From: Thalassovita gelatinovora
GTDB taxonomy: Bacteria > Pseudomonadota > Alphaproteobacteria > Rhodobacterales > Rhodobacteraceae
Assembly (NCBI RefSeq): GCF_001458355.1
Contig: NZ_CYSA01000026.1
Coordinates: 248,001-312,000, forward strand
Length of the DNA stretch: 64,000 nt
Reading direction: 5' to 3'
Shown piece by piece: positions 1-8,566 of this stretch. The notes beneath the pieces are model-generated. The model saw only the letters and a program-made list of their open reading frames with translations. It made no database searches and was not told the DNA's origin. The position numbers and the translations under genes are program-made. Numbering within the stretch: the first letter of the stretch is position 1; the number at the start of each line of letters is the position of its first letter.

Positions 1-519
1 AACCTTCGCGCCCGGATGTGCGACGAATTGAAGGCCATCCGCGAACGGCTCAAGGTCAGCTTCCTGCACGTGACCGGTTCCGAAACCGAAGCGCTTACCA
101 TGGGGGATAAAGTGGCCGTGCTGTCGGGCGGGAAGATTGTCCAGTCGGATGCGCCCGACACATTGTTTTCAAGCCCCAGCAACGTCGACGCTGCGCGCCA
201 TCTCAACGCGTGGAACATTTTCGAAGCGGGACTTTGTGGTGCCGCGATGGGGCAGGGGACGATCGCCGTCCGCTTCGACCAGATCGATGTCAGTCCCAAG
301 GGCAAAGCCCCGGATGGGCATCCTTGGCTGTCGGCGAAATACCTCACCGGAGAATTCAACGGTCCGACCGCGCTGTCGTTTTTCCGCGCCGATGACGGCA
401 CGCTTTTGCAAGTCATCGATCACCTGAGCCAGCCGCGCCTTCCCGACATGGTCGAAGGCCAAAGCTATGATCTTCACTTCGCGCCGGATGCCGCGCGTCA
501 GTTCCACGGAGCCGCCTGA
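1..519 (+). CDS. ABC importer ATPase, C-terminal part (PotA-like), 5' truncated by window edge
   Basis: The reading frame is open from base 1, so the N-terminal Walker A and signature motifs lie outside the window. The visible part begins with NLRARM, the stretch after the D-loop of sugar/polyamine-type importer ATPases. It continues through an H-loop-like region in which HVTG stands where most relatives have FVTH. A C-terminal TOBE-like domain follows (about residues 80-170), the regulatory/substrate-binding domain of this subfamily. It would energise the two permeases immediately downstream; its stop overlaps the first permease start by one base (TGATG). The operon encodes a second ATPase at 5171, so this importer may use two different ATPases. 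Confidence 0.85.
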   Translation, partial: NLRARMCDELKAIRERLKVSFLHVTGSETEALTMGDKVAVLSGGKIVQSDAPDTLFSSPSNVDAARHLNAWNIFEAGLCGAAMGQGTIAVRFDQIDVSPKGKAPDGHPWLSAKYLTGEFNGPTALSFFRADDGTLLQVIDHLSQPRLPDMVEGQSYDLHFAPDAARQFHGAA

Positions 520-1430
520 TGACCGCCCTGTCGACGGACACCCCGACCCAATCCACCCATTCGCCCGCAGAATTGCGCGAAAAAAAGGATCGCCGCCGCG
601 CCATCACCCTTTTGACGCCCGGTCTTCTGTGGATGTCCCTTTTCATGGTTCTGCCGATGTGCATGGTTATCTACGTGTCCTTCTGGACCCAGACCACCTT
701 TGCCGTGGAATCAACGCTCACCACGGCAAGCTGGGAACGCTTCCTAAGCTCCTCGACCTATCTTTCCGCGATCGGTACCACGCTTCGGGTCTGGGCGATC
801 GTGCTGGCCGCAACCGTGGTTGTCGGCTACCCTGTCGCGTTGTTCATCGGGCTGTTCGTCCGCAATAAAACGCTTCAGACCGCTTTGCTGGTTGCCTGTG
901 TGATCCCGTTCTGGACGTCGTTCCTGATCCGCGTGATTGCATGGCGTCCGATGCTTGGCACCGAAGGGGCGATCAATGTGATCCTGATGAAGCTCGGGAT
1001 CATATCGGAACCGCTGACCTTTCTTCTGTTTTCCGAATTTTCCGTCCTCGTCGGGATGACCCAGATCTACTGTGTCTTCATGGTCGGACCGATCACCTTT
1101 ATGCTGGGGCGGATCGATCCCTCCGTGATCGAAGCCGCGCGCGATCTTGGGGCGTCTTTCGGCACGATTTTCCGCCGCATCATCCTGCCGCTGTCGCTTC
1201 CGGGCGTTATGGTCGGGTCGATCTTCGTTTCCGTCATGGTTCTGGGCGAATTGGCGACCGCCGCGTCGCTGTCGGGCCGCAAGGTCAACCTTCTGGGCAA
1301 TATCATCGTCAGTCAGGTCGGGTCTCTGAAATGGGCCTTCGCCGCTGTCGCCGGTGTGGTGCTCACCATCATCATCACCGCCGTCATTGCGCTCGCCCTG
1401 CGTATCGTCGACCTGCGAAAGGAAATGTGA
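519..1430 (+). CDS. ABC importer inner-membrane permease 1 (PotB/spermidine-putrescine type)
   Basis: The 303-residue protein has a charged cytoplasmic N-terminus and about six hydrophobic segments. The EAA loop that contacts the ATPase reads EAARDLGASFGTIFRR, about residues 208-223, and is typical of the PotB/ModB-like family (BPD_transp_1). Its length is normal. It should form the transmembrane pore with the next gene product and import a small, probably nitrogenous, solute delivered by the binding protein at 3871. The start ATG overlaps the stop of the preceding ATPase gene, suggesting translational coupling. The substrate cannot be read from the sequence. Confidence 0.9.
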   Translation: MTALSTDTPTQSTHSPAELREKKDRRRAITLLTPGLLWMSLFMVLPMCMVIYVSFWTQTTFAVESTLTTASWERFLSSSTYLSAIGTTLRVWAIVLAATVVVGYPVALFIGLFVRNKTLQTALLVACVIPFWTSFLIRVIAWRPMLGTEGAINVILMKLGIISEPLTFLLFSEFSVLVGMTQIYCVFMVGPITFMLGRIDPSVIEAARDLGASFGTIFRRIILPLSLPGVMVGSIFVSVMVLGELATAASLSGRKVNLLGNIIVSQVGSLKWAFAAVAGVVLTIIITAVIALALRIVDLRKEM

Positions 1431-1433
1431 GCC

Positions 1434-2276
1434 ATGGAATCCCGTATTCTGCGCCCGACCCTCGCCATCTACACCGCAGCCTTCCTGTTGTTTCTCTACG
1501 GACCGATGATCGTGCTTGCGATCCTGTCTTTCCAAAGTTCGGAAGGTGGGCCGCAATTCCCGATCCGCGACTGGTCGGTCTACTGGTATCAGCACCTTCT
1601 GGGATTGACCGAAACATCCCGCGTTTCGCAACTTCCGGTCGGGGATAGTCTGGTGCGCTCGATCGTGCTGGCTTTCATGACCACGGTGGTTTCCACGATC
1701 CTCGGGGTGATGAGCGCGGAAGCCTTCCGCACCAAGTTCAAAGGCTCCGGTCCCGCCTTCTATCTGATCATCCTCGGCATGATGGTGCCCGGTGTTCTGG
1801 TCGGTCTGGGGATGGCGCTGTTGTCCAATACCCTTGGTATCGGTCGCGTTTGGTGGGGCACATCCTTCGTGCTGCACGTTGTCTATACCTATCCCTTCGC
1901 CTTTCTTGTGATGCTTGCCATTTTCAACCGGTTCGACCGGTCGGTCGAAGAAGCCTCGCTGTCGCTTGGCGTCAGCCCGGCGCAGACGTTCCGCCGCGTG
2001 ACCTTCCCGATCATCTTCCCGGGGGTGCTTTCGGCCATGCTGTTTTCCTTCACGCTCAGCTATGACGAATTCTCGCGCACGCTGTTCACCATCGGGTCGC
2101 AACTCACGCTGCCGTTGGCGATCTACGGCACGTTCTCGGTCGAAATTTATCCCAACATTTTCGCCTTCGGTGTGCTCACAACCCTCTTCAGCTTCACGCT
2201 TCTGGTCATCTACGGCCTGCTGATGAAGCGTTTCACCGCCAAGGCGTCCCGCTTCAAAGGCCAGGAGGAAAACTGA
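1434..2276 (+). CDS. ABC importer inner-membrane permease 2 (PotC type)
   Basis: This 280-residue membrane protein has about six transmembrane segments and the EAA loop EEASLSLGVSPAQTFRRVTF near residues 178-197. It is the usual partner of a PotB-like permease, three bases downstream of it, with a purine-rich GGAAATG stretch in front of the start. Family knowledge says PotB/PotC-like heterodimers import polyamines, ferric complexes, thiamine or other small cations, so the exact ligand is open. Its stop overlaps the next start (TGATG), so the transporter is directly coupled to the dehydrogenase genes. Confidence 0.9.
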   Translation: MESRILRPTLAIYTAAFLLFLYGPMIVLAILSFQSSEGGPQFPIRDWSVYWYQHLLGLTETSRVSQLPVGDSLVRSIVLAFMTTVVSTILGVMSAEAFRTKFKGSGPAFYLIILGMMVPGVLVGLGMALLSNTLGIGRVWWGTSFVLHVVYTYPFAFLVMLAIFNRFDRSVEEASLSLGVSPAQTFRRVTFPIIFPGVLSAMLFSFTLSYDEFSRTLFTIGSQLTLPLAIYGTFSVEIYPNIFAFGVLTTLFSFTLLVIYGLLMKRFTAKASRFKGQEEN

Positions 2277-3004
2277 TGATCGCTCTCGTCACCGGCGCGG
2301 GTTCCGGCATCGGAGCCGCCATCGCCGACCGTCTGGCTGCAGATGGCCACACGGTCGCCGTCAACGACCTCTCCATTGAGGCAGCCAAGACCACCGTCGC
2401 CAGAATCGCCGCAGCGGGCGGAACCGCCGGCGCCTATGCCGCCGATGTCAGCGACGAAGCCGCCGTGAACGCCATGATCGAAACGATCCTGGAAGATTTC
2501 GGTGCCCCCGAAATCCTCGTCAACAATGCGGGGTTCGGGCATCAGGCCCCGTTCGTGGATATTAGCCCGGACCAATTCGACCGGATGTTCGCGGTGCATG
2601 TGCGGGGCAACTATATCTGCACCCGCGCCACCCTGCCTGCCATGCTGGAAAAAGGCGAAGGCTACATCGTCAACGTCGCCTCTCAACTGGGTCAGGTCGG
2701 GGGGGTGGAACTTGTCCACTATTCCGGTGCCAAGGCCGCAATCATCGGGATGACGAAAGCGCTGGCGCGCGAAGTGTCGGACAAGGGTGTACGCGTCAAC
2801 GCCGTCGCACCAGGTCCGATCAACACGCCGCTGGTCGAGGCCCTGTCGGAAGACTGGAAATCGGCCAAGCGCGCTGAACTTCCGCTCGGTCGATTTGGCA
2901 GCCCCGCAGAAGTGGCCGGTACGGTTTCGTTCCTGTGTTCTTCCGACGCCGCTCTTTTTGTCGGTCAGACGCTTGGGCCGAATTCCGGCGATGTCATGCT
3001 GTGA
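2276..3004 (+). CDS. Short-chain dehydrogenase/reductase 1
   Basis: This is a 242-residue classical SDR of normal length. It has an N-terminal Rossmann fold with TGAGSGIG (about residues 6-13), NNAG near residue 82, and the catalytic Ser (NVASQ) plus YSGAK (Tyr-x-x-x-Lys, near residues 148-152). It should oxidise an alcohol or reduce a carbonyl with NAD(P)H in the cytosol. The gene overlaps the permease gene upstream, so it probably acts on the imported compound or a breakdown product. The substrate is not recognisable; 3-oxoacyl-ACP reductase-like naming by homology would be generic only. Confidence 0.9.
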   Translation: MIALVTGAGSGIGAAIADRLAADGHTVAVNDLSIEAAKTTVARIAAAGGTAGAYAADVSDEAAVNAMIETILEDFGAPEILVNNAGFGHQAPFVDISPDQFDRMFAVHVRGNYICTRATLPAMLEKGEGYIVNVASQLGQVGGVELVHYSGAKAAIIGMTKALAREVSDKGVRVNAVAPGPINTPLVEALSEDWKSAKRAELPLGRFGSPAEVAGTVSFLCSSDAALFVGQTLGPNSGDVML

Positions 3005-3039
3005 CCCCTCAATTCCTTTCAGAAACGGAACCGCATCAA

Positions 3040-3792
3040 ATGGACAAACGAACTGTTCTCATCACCGGCGCAGCCATCGGAATCGGTCGCGCAGCCGCGC
3101 TTTGCTTCGCCGCAAACGGCGATCATGTGATCGTGACCGATGTTCTTGAAGACAAGGGCCAGGCCGTTGTCGCCGAAATTGAAGCCGCCGGTGGCAGCGC
3201 CGAATTTCATGCGCTTGATGTGCGTTCGACCGAAGCCGCAGATGCTTTGGTTGCCGATCTGAATGACCGCTTCGGCGGCATCGACGTCATCGTCGCCAAT
3301 GCGGGGATCGCGCTGCGTGTCCCGATGGCAGAAATGACCGATGAAAAATGGCACCAGACAATCGACGTGGACCTGTACGGGATGCTGCGCGTTATCCGCC
3401 CGGCACTGCCCGCGATGAAGCAAGGCGCGTCGATCATCTGCCTGTCGTCAATCATGGGCACTGCCTATGGCTGGGACGAACATGTGCATTACTCGACGGC
3501 GAAATCCGGCGTTGTCGGGCTGGTGCGGGGTCTGGCGGTCGAATATGCCGACAAAGGCATCCGCGTGAACGGCGTCGCACCCGGCTATATCCGCACCGCG
3601 CAATTGTTAAACCCGGGTCACAGCCTGGGGCCGGACGCGGCCGATATCGCGTCCCCCTATATCCCGATGCGCCGTCTCGGCGAACCCGGGGAAATCGCCA
3701 ATGTCATCAAGTTTCTTGCATCCTCCGACGCTTCCTACCTCACCGGGCAGGTTGTGACGGTGGATGGGGGTCTGACCCCCGGCCGCTACTGA
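3040..3792 (+). CDS. Short-chain dehydrogenase/reductase 2
   Basis: From the ATG at 3040 the product is 250 residues and starts directly with the Rossmann motif TGAAIGIG, so I prefer this start over an in-frame upstream codon at 2935 inside the previous gene. Catalytic Ser (LSSIMG) and YSTAK are present, and the C-terminus TGQVVTVDGG is typical of classical SDRs. It is a paralogue-type neighbour of the SDR at 2276. Two different SDRs in one uptake operon suggest consecutive or stereospecific oxidation steps. The ribosome site is weak (ACGGAA), in line with translation from a polycistronic message. Confidence 0.88.
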   Translation: MDKRTVLITGAAIGIGRAAALCFAANGDHVIVTDVLEDKGQAVVAEIEAAGGSAEFHALDVRSTEAADALVADLNDRFGGIDVIVANAGIALRVPMAEMTDEKWHQTIDVDLYGMLRVIRPALPAMKQGASIICLSSIMGTAYGWDEHVHYSTAKSGVVGLVRGLAVEYADKGIRVNGVAPGYIRTAQLLNPGHSLGPDAADIASPYIPMRRLGEPGEIANVIKFLASSDASYLTGQVVTVDGGLTPGRY

Positions 3793-3870
3793 GGTCGCCA
3801 ATCACAAGGGGCGACGAACGCCCCGAACTCTTCGATCACTGTCAACACGTCATCAATAGGGAAAGATATC

Positions 3871-5091
3871 ATGACTTTGAAATCAAACCGCCGATCCTTT
3901 CTGAAATACGGTGCCGCCGCAGGGGCTGCTGCCGTTGGAGCTGGCCTGCATCCGTGGTCGCGCATGGCATATGCCGCCAATCTCGGTGATCAGGCGCTGC
4001 GCACCACCGGCCTGTCGACCACCGTTCAGGATCGTATCCTTGAAATGTTCATGGCTCAGTCCGGCGTTGGTTCCGTTTCCGGTACGCCTTCGACCTATCC
4101 GGATGCGCAGACCAAGATCCTGTCCGGGTCTGCCGATTACGACGTTTGGGAAATCATCGCCGAACGCCTGCCGGCATTGATTGCAACCAACAACGTGGAA
4201 ACCATTCCGGCCTCGGCAATCCAGAACTGGGCGTCGATCCGTGACACCTTCACCAAGGTCGATCCCAAATGGGAACCGCGCGAACAAATCTCCGGTCAAA
4301 TCTGGGCGGATGAAGCCCAAACCGAACTCTACATGGTGCCGGCCGTCTACAACTATGACTCCATCGGGTATAACCCCGAAGTCCTGTCGGCCGAGGAAGC
4401 CAATACTTGGACCGCGCTGTTCGATTCTAAATGGAAAGGCAAGTCGGGCCTCAATGTCGATCCGCTGATCGCCATTGGTCAGGCCATTCTGGCGATGAAT
4501 TCGCTTGGCCTGATCGAAGCTAAGAACCCCGGCAACCCGACGATGGACGAAATCGACGAAGCCGCCAAGTTCCTGATCTCGAAGAAAAAAGAAGGTCAGT
4601 TCCGCGCGCTTTGGGGTGACTTCGGTGAATTGGTGAACCTGATGGCTTCGGGCGAAATGGTCGTCTGCGACGCATGGCAGCCTGCCGTTATGGCGGTGAA
4701 GGCACAGGGCAAACCTTCCAAATACGCAACGCCGAAAGAAGGTTATCGTGGCTGGGCGATCGGGCCGTCGATGCTCAAGGGTACGCCGAACCGCGAAGCG
4801 GTTATCGCCTATGCCGATTTCTGGCTGTCGGGCCAACCGGGTATCACCGTGACAGAACAGGGGTACTATTCGCCGTCCAAGAACATCAAAGACGTGATGG
4901 ACCCCGACAAGTACGCCTTCTGGTACGAAGGTCAGCCGTGGAAAGGCGAAGCCGAACGCGGCATCAACCCCGGCGACTTGCGTGATGGCGGTTCGCTCGA
5001 GGAACGTGCCTCCAACGTGGCGTACTGGCACCAGTGGCCGGACGAATATGATCATCTGATCATGCGTTGGGATGAATTCCTGAACGCGTAA
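3871..5091 (+). CDS. Tat-exported extracellular solute-binding protein of the ABC importer
   Basis: The 406-residue protein begins with a twin-arginine signal (RRSFLK at residues 8-13, then an Ala/Gly-rich hydrophobic stretch and a likely cleavage after AYA, about residue 35). Tat export means it folds, perhaps with ligand or cofactor, before crossing the membrane. The rest resembles PotD/family-1 binding proteins, with aromatic residues scattered as in polyamine and cation binders. The RBS AGGGAAAG lies well placed before the start. It sits between the permease/SDR block and a second ATPase gene and should deliver the ligand to the importer encoded by 1-2276. Confidence 0.9.
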   Translation: MTLKSNRRSFLKYGAAAGAAAVGAGLHPWSRMAYAANLGDQALRTTGLSTTVQDRILEMFMAQSGVGSVSGTPSTYPDAQTKILSGSADYDVWEIIAERLPALIATNNVETIPASAIQNWASIRDTFTKVDPKWEPREQISGQIWADEAQTELYMVPAVYNYDSIGYNPEVLSAEEANTWTALFDSKWKGKSGLNVDPLIAIGQAILAMNSLGLIEAKNPGNPTMDEIDEAAKFLISKKKEGQFRALWGDFGELVNLMASGEMVVCDAWQPAVMAVKAQGKPSKYATPKEGYRGWAIGPSMLKGTPNREAVIAYADFWLSGQPGITVTEQGYYSPSKNIKDVMDPDKYAFWYEGQPWKGEAERGINPGDLRDGGSLEERASNVAYWHQWPDEYDHLIMRWDEFLNA

Positions 5092-5170
5092 TTTCCCCGT
5101 GAACGGGCGGCGTACGCCTCCCAGCGTCGCCCGTTCCATTTTCACCGATCTAACACGAGGGCTGCCCGCC

Positions 5171-6238
5171 ATGCTCCATGATCTCGAGCTGATTTCCGTC
5201 GGCAAAACCTATCCAGATGGCACTGTCGCCGTCTCCGATTTCGATCTGCAAGTGGAGAAGGGCGAATTCGTGGCCTTTCTCGGTCCGTCCGGCTGCGGCA
5301 AATCCACCACCCTGCGGATGATCGCAGGGTTCGAGGACATCACCAATGGCGAAGTCTTGATGATGGGGCACAACATGACCCAGGTCCCGCCGGAAAAGCG
5401 GCCGACCTCGATGATTTTCCAGAATTACGCCCTGTTCCCACATATGAATGTGCGCGAAAACGTGGCCTTCGGGCTTGATGTCAAGGGTATGCCGAAAGCG
5501 GAACGCGATCGCAAGGTGGACCGCATCCTTGATATGTTTGACCTTGATCCTGTTGCCGACCGGAAGGCAGACAAGCTTTCGGGCGGGCAACGCCAACGGA
5601 TCGCGTTGGCACGCGGACTCGTGGTTGAACCGGAAATCCTTCTGCTCGACGAACCCTTGGGGGCGCTTGATGCCAACCTGCGCCGGATCATCCAGAACGA
5701 ATTGAAGCTGTTGCAGCGCGAACTGGGCATCACCTTCATCTTTGTGACCCATGCGCAATCCGAAGCTCTTGGCCTGTCCGACCGTGTCGTCGTGATGTCG
5801 AACGGCGTTGTCGAACAGATATCCCCGCCGCAGCAATTATACCGCCGCCCGGAAACCCCGTTCGTTGCTGATTTCATTGGGTCGAACACGTTGATCGAAG
5901 GTAAATCGGCCGGGGCCGGTGCGCCCGGTTTCGGGCGTCTCGACAGTCCGGTCGGTATGATCGAAGGGATTGGCCAAGGCAACGAAACGCTTGCCGTCAT
6001 TCCCGCCGAAGCCTTCCGCATCGTACCGCAGAACACGGATGGGGAAATCATCCTCTCCGGTACGCTCACCGACCGTAAACTTGTCGGTGCCGTGGGCCAT
6101 CTCAACGTGCGTCTTGCCGATAATCGCGAGATCGCCGTCGAAGTGAGTGCGGATCGTCCCGAAGTACAGGCGCTTACCTTCGGTGCGCCAGTCACGCTCG
6201 GCGTTGATCCAAGCTCCGTAACTCTCATTCACGCTTAA
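5171..6238 (+). CDS. ABC importer ATPase 2 (PotA/UgpC-type)
   Basis: Taking the ATG at 5171 (preceded by ACGAGG) gives 355 residues starting [14 protein letters not shown], the normal N-terminus of this family; the frame is open farther upstream but without a plausible start. Visible motifs are Walker [10 protein letters not shown] (about residues 38-46), Q-loop [10 protein letters not shown], signature [14 protein letters not shown], Walker B ILLLDEP and the H-loop [11 protein letters not shown]-terminal TOBE region follows. It is complete, unlike the partial ATPase gene at the window edge, which was probably also a full gene. Both ATPases could serve the same permease pair, or one could be specialised. 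Confidence 0.92.
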   Translation: MLHDLELISVGKTYPDGTVAVSDFDLQVEKGEFVAFLGPSGCGKSTTLRMIAGFEDITNGEVLMMGHNMTQVPPEKRPTSMIFQNYALFPHMNVRENVAFGLDVKGMPKAERDRKVDRILDMFDLDPVADRKADKLSGGQRQRIALARGLVVEPEILLLDEPLGALDANLRRIIQNELKLLQRELGITFIFVTHAQSEALGLSDRVVVMSNGVVEQISPPQQLYRRPETPFVADFIGSNTLIEGKSAGAGAPGFGRLDSPVGMIEGIGQGNETLAVIPAEAFRIVPQNTDGEIILSGTLTDRKLVGAVGHLNVRLADNREIAVEVSADRPEVQALTFGAPVTLGVDPSSVTLIHA

Positions 6239-6261
6239 CTATACAACAGGAGAACCCTCTC

Positions 6262-7140
6262 ATGGCTAAAGAAATTCTCGTTGGTTTCGGTATCGATGTG
6301 GACGCTGTCGCTGGCTGGCTCGGCTCTTATGGCGGCGAAGACAGCCCGGACGACATTTCGCGCGGGATGTTCGCGGGCGAAGTCGGTTCGATGCGTCTTC
6401 TCGATCTGTTCGACAAGCTCGGGATCACCACCACTTGGTTCATTCCCGGCCATTCGGCCGAAACCTTTCCCGAACAGATGAAAGAGGTCGCCAAGCGGGG
6501 CCACGAAATCGGCATTCACGGCTACAGCCACGAGAACCCGATCGCGATGACCGCGGAACAGGAAGAAGCGGTGCTCGACAAGTGCATCGGTCTCATCTCC
6601 GAACTGTCTGGCAAACGCCCGACCGGCTATGTGGCACCGTGGTGGGAATTTTCCAACGTAACCAACGAAATGCTGCTGAAAAAGGGCATCAAGTACGACC
6701 ATTCGCTGATGCATAACGACTTTTCGCCCTACCGTGTGCGCGTCGGCGATACTTGGACCAAGATCGACTATGCAGGCAAGCCCGAAGACTGGATGAAACC
6801 GCTCGAGCGGGGCGAAGAAACCGATCTGATCGAAATCCCCGCCAACTGGTATCTCGATGACCTGCCGCCGATGATGTTCATCAAGAAATCTCCGAATTCG
6901 CACGGGTTCGTCAATCCGCGCGACATTGAACAGATGTGGAAGGATCAATTCGACTGGGTCTATGAAAACATGGATTACGCGGTGTTCCCGATCACCATCC
7001 ACCCCGATGTTTCGGGCCGTCCGCAGGTGCTTTTGATGCTTGAACGGCTGTTCAACCACATCAAGTCGCATGAAGGCGTAAAATTCGTCACCATGGACGA
7101 AATGGCTGACAACTACGACAAGAAGTTCCCGCGCGGCTGA
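6262..7140 (+). CDS. Polysaccharide-deacetylase-fold hydrolase, PuuE/HpPgdA/cyclic-imidase-like
   Basis: The 292-residue NodB-fold protein has no signal peptide. Metal and catalytic residues are visible: the Asp motif GFGIDVDA (D12/D14), HGYSH (H86-x3-H90), and the C-terminal HPDVSGRP (H247). The acidic-residue, paired-His and late HP-SGRP pattern is that of the group that includes Helicobacter PgdA, PuuE allantoinase and cyclic imide hydrolases. A cytosolic location and an amide/asparaginase context argue for ring-opening of a cyclic imide or ureide rather than cell-wall deacetylation; this is inference. A good RBS (CAGGAGA) precedes the ATG, and the adjacent metallochaperone-type gene might serve its metal site. 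Confidence 0.85.
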   Translation: MAKEILVGFGIDVDAVAGWLGSYGGEDSPDDISRGMFAGEVGSMRLLDLFDKLGITTTWFIPGHSAETFPEQMKEVAKRGHEIGIHGYSHENPIAMTAEQEEAVLDKCIGLISELSGKRPTGYVAPWWEFSNVTNEMLLKKGIKYDHSLMHNDFSPYRVRVGDTWTKIDYAGKPEDWMKPLERGEETDLIEIPANWYLDDLPPMMFIKKSPNSHGFVNPRDIEQMWKDQFDWVYENMDYAVFPITIHPDVSGRPQVLLMLERLFNHIKSHEGVKFVTMDEMADNYDKKFPRG

Positions 7141-7217
7141 TCGCTGCGGGGTCTTATGCGGCCGGGGACTTCGCGTTCCCGTCCGCCCTTTGCTATGATG
7201 TGGAAAGGACCGAAGAC

Positions 7218-7547
7218 ATGTGTTCACTATGTGGAATCCTGGGATGCGATGACCATTGGACGAACGCCGTCGACCGTCCGGGGGTCTATACCCGCAACCG
7301 TGACAGCCAGTCGCGGCGCTCTGAAACGTTGCGCCGCCTGAATGCGGCGAATTCGGTTCTTTCCTATCGCCGGCTCAAGCTCGATCTCTGGCAGGGCCGG
7401 TCCTATGTCTTGTCCTCGCCCACCGGGGCGTCCAGCGTATTCGAAGCGCTGTCTCATCTTTGGCCCGAAGCCGAAACGCTTGCCGGGCGCGATTTCGACC
7501 CGCTTGACGAAAACCTTATCTCATGGATGGAGGAACACCGCTCATGA
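7218..7547 (+). CDS. Small conserved-type protein with N-terminal CxxC, coupled to COG0523 gene
   Basis: The 109-residue soluble protein starts MCSLCGILGC, giving three cysteines within the first ten residues, and ends DPLDENLISWMEEHRS. I choose the ATG at 7218 because GGAAAGG lies 8-9 bases upstream; a start at 7200 would put the ribosome site inside the gene. Its stop overlaps the start of the COG0523 GTPase by 4 bp (ATGA), so the two are translationally coupled. No named domain is recognised. A Cys-rich N-terminus next to a metallochaperone suggests a metal-binding helper, but this is a guess from context. Confidence 0.7.
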   Translation: MCSLCGILGCDDHWTNAVDRPGVYTRNRDSQSRRSETLRRLNAANSVLSYRRLKLDLWQGRSYVLSSPTGASSVFEALSHLWPEAETLAGRDFDPLDENLISWMEEHRS

Positions 7548-8566
7548 CGCCTGTCATCTTGCTGACCGGGTTTCTCGGTTCGGGCAAAACAACTCTTCTG
7601 CAACGGCTCCTGACCGATCCGTCGATGCAAGGTGCGGCGGTGCTTATCAACGAATTCGGTGAAGTGGGGCTGGACCATCACTTGCTTGACCGGATCGACG
7701 ACAACGTGGTGTTGCTAAAATCCGGCTGCATCTGCTGCACCGTTCGCGGCGAAGTCGCCGATGCACTGTCCAATCTCGACAGTATGCGCACACGCGGAGA
7801 GATCGATTTCGATCGTGTGGTGATCGAAACGACCGGGCTTGCCGACCCCTATCCCGTTTTGCAGACGCTCACCGCGCACCCGGTATTGCGGTCCCATTTC
7901 GTCAATGGTGGCGTGCTGACCACGGTGGACGCGGTTAATGCGGGCTTCCAGGTTGAACATCGTGCCGAAGCCGCGCGCCAGATCGCGGCGGCCGACCGCA
8001 TCGTGCTTACGAAAACCGATCTGGCCGATCAGGCCGATGTCGCGCAACTCAAGCGACGCCTGTCGAAAATCAATCCGGGCGCAAAGATATTTACAACCCA
8101 TGATCCGGTCGGAAGTCTTGTCGCAGGGTTCGGCGCGGGGGATCATGTCGTGCCCCCGGCGGCCGCACCGCAGCAGCACGATCACGTTTGCGATGCGCAT
8201 TGCGAACACGATCATCACCACGTCCACCATCACCACGATGACCAGCTTGGAGTCATAAGTTTTTCCTTGATCATCGATACCGAGATCGATTGGACTATGT
8301 TCGGAACCTGGCTTACACTCCTGCTAAATCGATATGGGGACAGGATTTTCAGAGTGAAAGGCATTTTGGCGCTCAAGGGTGAAGACAGGCCCATTGCGAT
8401 ACACGGTGTTCAACATCTCGTGCATGCGCCGACTCATATGGAAAACTGGCCCGAGGGGCCGCGACAGTCGCGGCTCGTGTTCATTCTCGAAGGATTGTCC
8501 CCCGATCTTATCAAGCGTTCGTTTGCAGCCTTTACCGGGTTGGAAAAGGTGAGGACCGCGGCGTGA
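7544..8566 (+). CDS. COG0523 (CobW/YjiA/P47K) GTPase with His-rich metal loop
   Basis: From the ATG at 7544 (GGAGG upstream) the product is 340 residues. It carries Walker A GFLGSGKTT (residues 9-17), the family hallmark GCICC (C62, C64, C65), the guanine-specificity motif TKTD, a histidine-rich insert (about residues 205-235) and a C-terminal CobW_C domain. COG0523 proteins insert or buffer Zn, Co or Fe; the P47K activator of Fe-type nitrile hydratase is in this family. Here a cobalt-type nitrile hydratase lies 4.6 kb away and a metal-dependent deacetylase-fold enzyme lies directly upstream, so both are candidate clients. The client choice is inference. Confidence 0.9.
   Translation: MTPVILLTGFLGSGKTTLLQRLLTDPSMQGAAVLINEFGEVGLDHHLLDRIDDNVVLLKSGCICCTVRGEVADALSNLDSMRTRGEIDFDRVVIETTGLADPYPVLQTLTAHPVLRSHFVNGGVLTTVDAVNAGFQVEHRAEAARQIAAADRIVLTKTDLADQADVAQLKRRLSKINPGAKIFTTHDPVGSLVAGFGAGDHVVPPAAAPQQHDHVCDAHCEHDHHHVHHHHDDQLGVISFSLIIDTEIDWTMFGTWLTLLLNRYGDRIFRVKGILALKGEDRPIAIHGVQHLVHAPTHMENWPEGPRQSRLVFILEGLSPDLIKRSFAAFTGLEKVRTAA

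Noticed and set aside
744-2102. 452-codon minus-strand frame opposite the two PotBC-type permeases
   Set aside because: Hydrophilic repeat-like translation typical of antisense frames; the plus-strand permeases have clear EAA loops.
3883-5205. 440-codon minus-strand frame opposite the Tat-exported binding protein
   Set aside because: No domain and no ribosome site; the plus-strand gene has a clear signal and family pattern.
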